NCBI GenBank assembly: GCA_936936565.1 | Contig: CAKZIX010000092.1 | Coordinates: 1 to 15,002, forward strand | Source: an uncultured Nocardiaceae bacterium | Lineage (GTDB): Bacteria; Actinomycetota; Actinomycetes; Mycobacteriales; Mycobacteriaceae | Direction: 5' to 3' | DNA: 15,002 bases | Shown here: positions 1-15,002 of the stretch, piece after piece | Numbering within the stretch: the stretch's first letter is position 1 | Layout of the letters: each line of letters begins with the position of its first letter | Translations under genes and position numbers: made by a program | Notes under the pieces: model-generated | What the model was told of the DNA's origin: nothing | Seen by the model: only the letters and a program-made list of their open reading frames with translations | Databases searched by the model: none

Positions 1-2
1 AG

Positions 3-10362
<10,360 letters not shown>

Positions 10363-10364
<2 letters not shown>

Positions 10365-10371
10365 GGTAGGG
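10363..10371 (+). promoter_or_regulatory. Ribosome binding site overlapping the NRPS stop codon
   Basis: The junction reads GTGAGGTAGGGAATATG. The purine-rich GAGG and AGGG stretches overlap and directly follow the NRPS TGA and lie 4-8 bases before the ATG of the MbtH-like gene. This arrangement fits translational coupling, keeping the MbtH partner in step with the synthetase. Confidence 0.6.
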
Positions 10372-10374
10372 AAT

Positions 10375-10587
10375 ATGAGCCCATTCGACGAGCTGTCCGC
10401 GGAGTTCCTGGTGCTGCGCAACGAACACGGGCAGCATTCGCTGTGGCCCGTGTTCGCCTTGGTACCGTCCGGTTGGTCGGTGGTCTTCGGGGCGGCACCG
10501 CGGCGCGAATGCGTGGCCTACCTGGAGGTGCACTGGAGTCACCTGCGGCCGAACACGTTGATTCGTGCGGCGGTACGGCCGCTCTAG
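10375..10587 (+). CDS. MbtH-like protein
   Basis: This is a 70-residue MbtH-family protein. These small cytosolic proteins bind NRPS adenylation domains and help them fold or become active. The family signature is clear: an FLVLRNEHGQHSLWP stretch, then VPSGWSVVFG, then a C-terminal HWSHLRPNTL. The three tryptophans conserved in the family (in SLWP, SGW and HWS) are all present and the length is normal. It starts with ATG 10 bases after the NRPS stop and must share its transcript. The natural partner is therefore the adjacent NRPS, although MbtH proteins can often replace one another across pathways. Family assignment is firm. I give no symbol because mbtH proper belongs to the mycobactin cluster. 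Confidence 0.95.
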   Translation: MSPFDELSAEFLVLRNEHGQHSLWPVFALVPSGWSVVFGAAPRRECVAYLEVHWSHLRPNTLIRAAVRPL

Positions 10588-10594
10588 GGCGGCC
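10577..10594. terminator. Possible small hairpin between convergent genes
   Basis: GGCCGC (10577-10582) and GCGGCC (10589-10594) form a perfect 6-bp GC stem around a 6-base loop that contains the TAG of the MbtH-like gene. It lies where rightward and leftward transcription meet. There is no T-run, so it would be a weak or non-canonical terminator; chance occurrence in GC-rich DNA is possible. Confidence 0.3.
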
Positions 10595-10599
10595 CGTAA

Positions 10600-11406
10600 T
10601 CAGGATTCGTGGATGTAGGTGGGCGTGAGCTCGCGTACTTCCGTGGGTTCGCCGGTGGCCTCGTCGAAATCGACCCGCACCACAGTGGAGAACGGCTGGT
10701 TGCCGGCCTCGCCGTACACCCGTGCCAGTTCGTTGCTCAGGAAAGCCACCACGCCGAGCGCGCCGGTGCCTCGAATTCCGCAGATCACCAATACTTTTCG
10801 GGATCCGCGCGGCACCGGTAGCCGGCCGAGGTAGGCGATGTCGTAGCCGTCGCCGGGCGCGTGTCTGGTGCCGGTGCTGCGGTCTACCACCGCGTCGCGC
10901 TCGACGGCGAGCACCGGGTCCGCGCGCAAGATCTTGGCCACGTCCTTGGAGGCGTGCGGCGCGGCGATGATCGCGACGCCGCTGCGATCGAGATCGACGC
11001 GCCCGTCCAACGGAATCTGCTCGTAGTCGGCTTCGATGCCGAGGGTGCGCGCCAGCTCGCCGAGCCGTTGCCCGGCCGCGACGTCTTCGGGTGCGCTGGC
11101 CGGTGGCTTGCCACGCTCGGTGCGGCGCAACGGGGTGGCGATGTGCACGACGTCGCTGCCGATGAGGGTGCCCTCGGGCGGCGGCCCCTGGTGGCGAACC
11201 TGATGGATGCGACCGCGGCTGAGCCCGGCGGCCTCGCCGATGCGGGCGTAGCTCCACCCTGCCTCGTGCAAGTCCTGAATGATCTTGCGGCGCAATCGGG
11301 CAAGTTCGACCACCGTCGCCTGAGCTTGCGACATCGCCTCGGTGGCGGCGCGCAACTGGTCGATCGGGTCGGCCAGCGACGCTATGCGCTGCACCTCGTC
11401 AGACAT
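10600..11406 (-). CDS. HTH DNA-binding protein with unrecognised C-terminal alpha/beta domain
   Basis: This is a 268-residue protein of unknown function. Residues about 33-62 form a helix-turn-helix of sigma-region-4 style (LHEAGWSYARIGEAAGLSRG then RIHQVRHQG). The preceding region (1-33) is helical. From about residue 110 there is an alpha/beta part with two hydrophobic strand segments, GVAIIAAPHASKDVAKIL and KVLVICGIRGTGALGVVAFL, the latter followed by a helix. Between them is a GYDIAYLGRLPVP segment. This pattern recalls an uncharacterised Rossmann-like domain in which a D-G-I/Y strand precedes an 'aGi.G.GT' loop, but I cannot name a family. ATG at 11406 is preceded by TAGACT seven bases upstream and by no ribosome site, suggesting a leaderless mRNA. 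It is divergent from the DUF4254-like/HicB-like pair and convergent with the MbtH-like gene. A sensor-regulator that binds a ligand through the C-terminal domain is an inference. Confidence 0.88.
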   Translation of the reverse strand: MSDEVQRIASLADPIDQLRAATEAMSQAQATVVELARLRRKIIQDLHEAGWSYARIGEAAGLSRGRIHQVRHQGPPPEGTLIGSDVVHIATPLRRTERGKPPASAPEDVAAGQRLGELARTLGIEADYEQIPLDGRVDLDRSGVAIIAAPHASKDVAKILRADPVLAVERDAVVDRSTGTRHAPGDGYDIAYLGRLPVPRGSRKVLVICGIRGTGALGVVAFLSNELARVYGEAGNQPFSTVVRVDFDEATGEPTEVRELTPTYIHES

Positions 11407-11413
11407 GGCTTTT

Positions 11414-11430
11414 AGTCTAGCTATGTAGAC
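11414..11430. promoter_or_regulatory. Inverted repeat over the -10 box of the leftward HTH gene
   Basis: GTCTA (11415-11419) and TAGAC (11426-11430) are perfect inverted arms around GCTATG. Read on the minus strand, the repeat includes TAGACT (plus 11414-11419), a TANNNT -10 box ending seven bases before the ATG of the HTH gene. Such placement suits autoregulation and leaderless initiation. The five-base arms are short, so this remains a prediction. Confidence 0.4.
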
Positions 11431-11441
11431 GTTTATACCCC

Positions 11442-11471
11442 TTGACAGATCGGCGTCGCACCGGTCAGACT
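11442..11471 (+). promoter_or_regulatory. Predicted promoter of the DUF4254-like/HicB-like pair
   Basis: A perfect TTGACA -35 hexamer lies at 11442-11447. A -10 candidate follows at 17-18 bases spacing (TCAGAC at 11465 or CAGACT at 11466), which is a weaker match. The transcript would have a leader of about 45-50 bases before the ATG at 11526. The -35 box lies 12 bases from the inverted repeat of the divergent gene, so both directions could respond to one regulator. Confidence 0.5.
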
Positions 11472-11525
11472 TTCTGCGAAGTGCTTACAGCAATGTAGTT
11501 CCGCACTGTCGAGGGGGATAGTCGA

Positions 11526-11984
11526 ATGATGCGTGGGAATCTCGACGTCGTCGCGTCGGCGTCGGTGCTCGAGGCGTTCGGTCTGCGCGCCGTTTCGCCG
11601 CACGCCATGGAGGCTGCGGCGCATCGGCTGGCCGCGCTGCATGCCCGTCGCCGCGCGGTATCGCTGGCCGGGGCGCAGGCCGAGGAAATGGATCGCACGG
11701 TCCTGGCGAGCCTGCACATGCAGCGCGAAATCGATACCTGCCGTGCGGAATTGGTGCTCGACATCGACGCCTGGCTGCACACGGCGCTGCCGGCGCGGCG
11801 GGTCTCGGTGGTGCATACGGAAACGGTCGGCACGGTGATCGACCGGATGGCGCTGCTGTGGAGCGGCACCAGCGGCGACGAGCACGCGACGGAACGGCGC
11901 CGCCGCTTGGGCGAGTTGGCGGACGGCCTCGACGATCTGCTCGCCGATCTGGCAGACGGTCGTCGTCGGCAGCCCGGGTGGTGA
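11526..11984 (+). CDS. DUF4254-like helical protein
   Basis: This is a 152-residue, mostly helical protein without signal peptide or membrane segment. The pattern MQREIDTCRAELVLDIDAW (about residues 60-78) followed by VHTETVGTVIDRMALLW (about 96-112) matches the actinobacterial form of DUF4254, in which a short ID..R..LV..ID.W helix precedes a TE.VG.VIDRLA helix. The biochemical role of that family is not known to me. The start ATG at 11526 was chosen because GAGGGGG (11511-11517) lies 8 bases before it; a second in-frame ATG at 11529 is also possible. The stop lies 6 bases before the ATG of the HicB-like gene, so the two are one transcript. Cytosolic location is inferred. Family call is moderately sure. 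Confidence 0.88.
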   Translation: MMRGNLDVVASASVLEAFGLRAVSPHAMEAAAHRLAALHARRRAVSLAGAQAEEMDRTVLASLHMQREIDTCRAELVLDIDAWLHTALPARRVSVVHTETVGTVIDRMALLWSGTSGDEHATERRRRLGELADGLDDLLADLADGRRRQPGW

Positions 11985-11990
11985 TCAGCC

Positions 11991-12374
11991 ATGCGCCTAT
12001 ACACCGCTCACGTCTACCGCGAGGGCAAATGGTGGTTGATCGCGCTCCCCGGTGTCGCCGGCGTCGCCAAAGCGCGCCGCCTCGCCGATGTCGAGATGGC
12101 CGCACGCCGCTACCTGCGCACCAAGGGGGAGCCCGAGGACGCCGAGATCGTCGTGCGCACCGTGATCGACCGGGTGGGTGAACTCACCGACATCGGAGAT
12201 CGTGCACTGCGCATCCGGCACCTGCGGGCTGATTCCGAGCGCGCCCGCGCCGAAGTTATCGTGCTGGCAACGGAATTGGCGCAACAGTTGGCTCAGGCGC
12301 ACGTTCCGGTGCGCGACATCGGAACCATTCTCGGCATCTCGCATCAGCGCGCGGGACAGCTCGTCAACGAGTAG
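11991..12374 (+). CDS. HicB-like domain protein with C-terminal HTH
   Basis: This is a 127-residue protein. The N-terminus (residues 4-45) contains YTAHVYREGKWWLIALPG, then ARRLADVEMAARRYLRTK, the strand-strand-strand-helix layout of HicB-type antitoxin folds. The C-terminus (about 95-127) is an HTH with VPVRDIGTILGISHQRAGQL, close in style to the HTH of the divergent gene (WSYARIGEAAGLSRGRIHQV). No HicA toxin gene, which would be about 60-80 codons with a conserved histidine, lies on either side, so this is not a standard hicAB pair. ATG follows the DUF4254-like stop by 6 bases with only a weak GGTGG upstream, so translation is probably coupled. A DNA-binding regulator or an orphan antitoxin are both possible. 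Confidence 0.85.
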   Translation: MRLYTAHVYREGKWWLIALPGVAGVAKARRLADVEMAARRYLRTKGEPEDAEIVVRTVIDRVGELTDIGDRALRIRHLRADSERARAEVIVLATELAQQLAQAHVPVRDIGTILGISHQRAGQLVNE

Positions 12375-12407
12375 TCGGTGCGCAGTGCCGGCGGATTGTG
12401 ACGGGCC

Positions 12408-13019
12408 TTAGATTTCGCCCGCTTCGACGGCGCGCTTCATCGCGTTGATACTCGCGACATGTGCTGAGACACCCTGTGTCACAGTGAAATCGAGCAGCGG
12501 GCCGGGCGCCTCGAAAACGAGGTGCTCGACCACGCGCGTGCGCCCACCGCCCAGATCTGTGAAAGTCACATGCTGACGAGTGATGACGTACGGCAACGAC
12601 CAGGTGGTCACGTCGTAATAGCCGGCGTCCGCACGAATCGCCTGCTTGCCGAAGACGGCGCTCTGCACCGGGACGTTCGCGACGGGAATCACCTCGATGG
12701 CCGTGAAGTCCACGCGGCGGGTGGACCCTTCCTGGCGGTCGGCGTGGGTGACGAATCTGGTTGCGAAGCTGTGCTTGCCGACGACGTTGCCGAGATTGGA
12801 GTACGCGGCAAAGGTGCGCGCCGGCGGTGCGCCGACCTCTACGCTCACCTCGCGCGCGGCGGCGACCACGCCCGGCACCCGCCCGTTGGTCACGTCGTAC
12901 ACCTGCCAGGCCGCCCGCCACTGCACTGCAAGTTCGGCATCGGTTTGCGCGCGCGCCGGCGCAACATGGGCAACCGAGAAACCGACAACGAGCGCCGCGA
13001 GCACCGCCAACCACCGCAT
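12408..13019 (-). CDS. Exported SRPBCC/START-like protein
   Basis: This is a 203-residue predicted secreted protein. Residues 1-24 form a Sec signal peptide: MRW start, hydrophobic core LAVLAALVVGFSVAHVA, and an ARA cleavage site before QTD. The mature part has the strand pattern of the SRPBCC (polyketide cyclase/START-like) superfamily: VSVEVGAPPARTFAAYS near the start, a central region with TRRVDFTAIEVIPVAN, then DVTTWSLPYVITRQHVTFTD and GGGRTRVVEHLVFEAPG, ending in a long helix near VSAHVASINAMKRAVE. Such folds hold hydrophobic ligands in a deep pocket; the ligand here is unknown. No lipobox cysteine is present, so it is not a lipoprotein. It lies 46 bases downstream of the TetR stop on the same strand but has its own possible -10 box. 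Fold assignment is moderately sure. Confidence 0.85.
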   Translation of the reverse strand: MRWLAVLAALVVGFSVAHVAPARAQTDAELAVQWRAAWQVYDVTNGRVPGVVAAAREVSVEVGAPPARTFAAYSNLGNVVGKHSFATRFVTHADRQEGSTRRVDFTAIEVIPVANVPVQSAVFGKQAIRADAGYYDVTTWSLPYVITRQHVTFTDLGGGRTRVVEHLVFEAPGPLLDFTVTQGVSAHVASINAMKRAVEAGEI

Positions 13020-13025
13020 GGCGTG

Positions 13026-13031
13026 ACTCTA
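13026..13031 (-). promoter_or_regulatory. Possible leaderless -10 box of the exported SRPBCC gene
   Basis: Read on the minus strand, TAGAGT lies 6 bases before the ATG at 13019, and no ribosome site precedes the ATG. A TANNNT box at this distance would start the mRNA at the A of the ATG. The -35 region is poor (TGCGCT at 17 bases spacing). Confidence 0.4.
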
Positions 13032-13065
13032 GTGCGCGCAGCCTGCGGAGCGCACCATACAGCTC

Positions 13066-13656
13066 CTATTGCGCGAGCGCGGTCATCGCCATGGCGCGCA
13101 GCACCGGCCGGGCTCGCACCGCCGATGCCTTCGCGCTGTGGGGCGTGGAGTTGATCAAGCCGAAGGTCGCATGCGCGCGGATACGCGCGTCGGTCTCGTC
13201 GAGATCCGGATCGAGTGCCTGCAGCACGCCGACCCACACCTCGACGTAGCGGCGTTGGGTGCGCCGCAACTTGCGGCGCTCGGCGGTGGGGACGTTTTCC
13301 AGATCGCGGTCCTGAATCCGAATCAGGTCCGGCTCGCCGAGCGCGAAATCCAGGTGGAACTCGACAAGTGCGGCCAGAGCCGCGGCCGGCGACGCCGACT
13401 GCTCGACGACGGCCGTGCCACCGTCGAGCAAGCGCTGGCTGACGCCGACGAGCAGCTCGACCAGCAGTGCTTCCTTGCCCGAAAAGTGTTTGTAGACAGC
13501 CGGTCCGCTGATGCCGGCGGCGGCCCCGAGATCCTCGAGCCGGACGCCGAGAAAGCCGCGTTCGGCGATCAGCCGGGCCGCGGCGACCAGCAGCTTCTCG
13601 CGGCGGTCGGCCTTGGCCTGCTCGCGCCGCGTCGGCGTGGTCGCCGCACTCGTCAC
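13066..13656 (-). CDS. TetR/AcrR family transcriptional regulator, probably of the leucine-degradation operon
   Basis: This is a 196-residue TetR-type repressor, normal in length. The N-terminal HTH spans about residues 18-66 (REKLLVAAARLIAERGF, then LEDLGAAAGISGPAVYKHFS and GKEALL), with the family's VYKHF recognition helix end. The C-terminal helical part binds an effector. The start is GTG at 13656, chosen because GGGAGG lies 4 bases upstream on the minus strand and no other in-frame start lies near. It is divergent from accD1 across a 75-bp gap that holds an inverted repeat. In mycobacteria, a TetR regulator beside the accD1/accA1/fadE19 genes represses branched-chain keto-acid catabolism, and the same role is inferred here. 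The likely effector would be an acyl-CoA of that pathway, which is not shown by the sequence. Confidence 0.93.
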   Translation of the reverse strand: MTSAATTPTRREQAKADRREKLLVAAARLIAERGFLGVRLEDLGAAAGISGPAVYKHFSGKEALLVELLVGVSQRLLDGGTAVVEQSASPAAALAALVEFHLDFALGEPDLIRIQDRDLENVPTAERRKLRRTQRRYVEVWVGVLQALDPDLDETDARIRAHATFGLINSTPHSAKASAVRARPVLRAMAMTALAQ

Positions 13657-13666
13657 CGCACCTCCC

Positions 13667-13695
13667 TGGACAACTCGGTTAATCGACGTTATCTT
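13667..13695 (+). promoter_or_regulatory. Predicted accD1 promoter
   Basis: TGGACA (13667-13672) and TATCTT (13690-13695) are separated by 17 bases. Transcription would begin near 13702, at the left edge of the inverted repeat. This is a hand reading of consensus hexamers only. Confidence 0.45.
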
Positions 13696-13714
13696 ACTTT
13701 TCAGTTAACGCCAA
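13686..13714 (-). promoter_or_regulatory. Predicted TetR gene promoter
   Basis: On the minus strand, TTGGCG (plus 13709-13714) and TAACGT (plus 13686-13691) are 17 bases apart. The -35 box lies inside the inverted repeat at 13703-13720, so the regulator could repress itself. Confidence 0.45.
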
Positions 13715-13720
13715 TTAACT
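13703..13720. promoter_or_regulatory. Probable TetR operator, AGTTAA-N6-TTAACT
   Basis: AGTTAACGCCAATTAACT is a perfect 6-bp inverted repeat with a 6-base spacer. It stands out as AT-rich in GC-rich surroundings. It covers the predicted accD1 start point and the -35 box of the divergent TetR gene, the usual position for a TetR site controlling both directions. A further TTAA-containing segment lies at 13679-13691 (GTTAATCGACGTTA), possibly a second, weaker half-site pair. Confidence 0.65.
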
Positions 13721-13731
13721 CTGGGAGTGGC

Positions 13732-15002
13732 ATGGCGAGCAATCGCGAAGCGCATCTGGCGCTGGTCGGCCAGCTGCGGGAGCGCCTGGCCGTGGCCGCG
13801 CAGGGCGGCTCCGAGCGGGCGCGCGAGCGGCACACCAGCCGTGGCAAGTTGCTGCCGCGCGATCGGGTGAACACGCTGCTGGATCGCGGCAGCCCGTTCC
13901 TCGAGCTCGCCCCGCTCGCCGCACACGGGATGTACGACGACGAATGTCCGGCGGCGGGTGTGATCGGCGGCATCGGCCGGGTGCAGGGCCGTGAGTGCGT
14001 GATCGTCGCCAACGATGCCACCGTCAAGGGCGGCACGTACTACCCGATGTCGGTCAAGAAGCACCTGCGGGCGCAGGAAGTCGCGCTGCAGAACCACCTG
14101 CCGTGCATCTATCTGGTCGACTCCGGTGGTGCGTTCCTACCCAAACAGGACGAGGTGTTCCCCGACCGCGAGCACTTCGGGCGCATCTTCTTCAACCAGG
14201 CGACCATGAGCGCCAAGGGAATCGCGCAGATCGCCGCCGTGCTGGGCTCGTGCACCGCCGGCGGCGCCTACGTGCCCGCCATGAGCGACGAGGCCGTCAT
14301 CGTGCGCAACCAGGGCACCATCTTTCTCGGTGGCCCGCCCCTGGTGAAAGCCGCTACCGGCGAGGTGGTCAGCGCCGAGGATCTCGGCGGCGGCGAGCTG
14401 CATTCGCGCATCTCCGGCGTCACCGACCACCTGGCCGAGGACGACCAGGACGCGCTGCGCATCGTGCGCACCATCGTCGCCACCCTGGGCCCGCGTCCGG
14501 AGCCGGCCTGGGACGTTCGGTCGGCGGTGGATCCGGTTGCGCCGCAAGACGAGTTGTACGACGTGGTGCCGGTGGACTCGCGTACGCCCTACGACGTGCG
14601 CGAGGTGATCTCGCGGATCGTCGACGGCGGCGAGTACGCCGAATTCAAGGCCGAGTACGGCCGCACCCTGGTGACGGCGTTCGCGCACATTCACGGGCAC
14701 CCGGTGGGCATCGTCGCCAACAACGGCGTGCTGTTCGCCGAATCCGCGCTCAAGGGCGCGCATTTCATCCAGCTGTGCGACAAGCGCAAGATTCCGCTGC
14801 TGTTCCTGCAGAACATCACCGGATTCATGGTCGGCCGCGACTACGAGGCCGGCGGCATCGCCAAACACGGCGCGAAGATGGTCACTGCCGTGGCGTGTGC
14901 GCGGGTGCCCAAGCTGACGGTGGTCATCGGCGGTTCCCACGGCGCCGGAAACTACTCGATGTGCGGGCGCGCCTACTCGCCGCGGTTCTTGTGGATGTGG
15001 CC
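13732..15002 (+). CDS. accD1: Methylcrotonyl-CoA carboxylase carboxyltransferase (beta) subunit, 3' partial
   Basis: The protein is the carboxyltransferase half of a biotin-dependent acyl-CoA carboxylase. It moves CO2 from biotin to 3-methylcrotonyl-CoA in leucine and isovalerate breakdown. 423 codons are visible and the family is about 515-540 residues, so the gene runs past the window end. Diagnostic segments are FLPKQDEVFPDREHFGRIFF (from residue 135; PKQDEVFPDREHFG is typical of MCC-beta), GSCTAGGAYVPAMSDE (about 172-187) in the N-terminal crotonase-like half, and GSHGAGNYSMCGRAYSPRF (from residue 401) in the C-terminal half. ATG at 13732 follows GGGAG (13723-13727). It is divergent from a TetR gene; the biotin-carrying alpha subunit (accA1) and an acyl-CoA dehydrogenase are expected just downstream, outside the window. 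An acyl-CoA or geranyl-CoA carboxylase is the alternative. Confidence 0.95.
   Translation, partial: MASNREAHLALVGQLRERLAVAAQGGSERARERHTSRGKLLPRDRVNTLLDRGSPFLELAPLAAHGMYDDECPAAGVIGGIGRVQGRECVIVANDATVKGGTYYPMSVKKHLRAQEVALQNHLPCIYLVDSGGAFLPKQDEVFPDREHFGRIFFNQATMSAKGIAQIAAVLGSCTAGGAYVPAMSDEAVIVRNQGTIFLGGPPLVKAATGEVVSAEDLGGGELHSRISGVTDHLAEDDQDALRIVRTIVATLGPRPEPAWDVRSAVDPVAPQDELYDVVPVDSRTPYDVREVISRIVDGGEYAEFKAEYGRTLVTAFAHIHGHPVGIVANNGVLFAESALKGAHFIQLCDKRKIPLLFLQNITGFMVGRDYEAGGIAKHGAKMVTAVACARVPKLTVVIGGSHGAGNYSMCGRAYSPRFLWMW

Noticed and set aside
10861..11415. Plus-strand 184-codon frame opposite the HTH gene.
   Set aside because: It lies antisense to a frame with a clear HTH and ordered hydrophobic strands, and has no recognisable domain.
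11493..11498. ATG-TAG start-stop pair in the leader of the DUF4254-like gene, as a possible minimal upstream ORF.
   Set aside because: No ribosome site precedes it, and a six-base match is expected by chance.
11433..12105. Minus-strand frames opposite the DUF4254-like gene.
   Set aside because: Translations are Arg/Pro/Ala-rich without motifs; the plus strand has a good ribosome site, a promoter and a family match.
11991..12374. A complete HicA-HicB toxin-antitoxin pair.
   Set aside because: No HicA-sized gene is adjacent; the upstream partner is a 152-residue DUF4254-like protein without HicA features.
12398..12424. CGGGC/GCCCG arms around the stop of the exported SRPBCC gene as a terminator.
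   Set aside because: Five-base arms with a ten-base loop and no T-run; too weak in this GC-rich DNA.

Overview
The window looks like chromosomal DNA of a high-GC actinomycete, most likely of the Mycobacteriales (Nocardia/Rhodococcus/Gordonia/Mycobacterium relatives). The reasons are the strong G/C preference at third codon positions, NRPS motif wording usual in that order (PLSLAQQRMWFLN, HHIAADGFSM, GRTDFQVK), an accD1-type methylcrotonyl-CoA carboxylase gene divergent from a TetR gene, and TANNNT -10 boxes sitting directly before start codons. The genus cannot be fixed from this window.

Region 1 (1-10587) is the 3' part of a very large nonribosomal peptide synthetase gene. The reading frame is already open at base 3, so the protein continues upstream. 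What is visible is C-A-T, C-A-T, C-A-T-TE: three elongation modules and a terminal thioesterase. The core catalytic residues I checked (condensation HHxxxDG, adenylation A10 lysines, carrier-protein serines, thioesterase triad) are present. No epimerisation, methylation or reductase domain is seen. An MbtH-like gene follows 10 bases after the NRPS stop, with its ribosome site overlapping that stop. The adenylation domains of modules 1 and 3 resemble each other and carry unusual specificity codes; module 2 is of a different type. I cannot assign the product.

Region 2 (10600-12374) is a compact divergent cluster of three regulator-like or unknown genes: a leftward HTH protein with an unrecognised C-terminal alpha/beta domain, and a rightward pair encoding a DUF4254-like helical protein and a HicB-like/HTH fusion. 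They share a 119-bp intergenic region with a strong -35 box, an inverted repeat and a possible leaderless start. This is the best candidate for an undescribed small system.

Region 3 (12408-15002) holds a leftward gene for an exported SRPBCC/START-like protein, a leftward TetR regulator, and rightward accD1 (leucine/isovalerate breakdown), cut by the window end. The TetR-accD1 gap holds a perfect AGTTAA-N6-TTAACT inverted repeat placed to control both promoters. No tRNA, rRNA, CRISPR, insertion sequence or phage gene was seen, and no gene-free stretch exceeds 300 bases.
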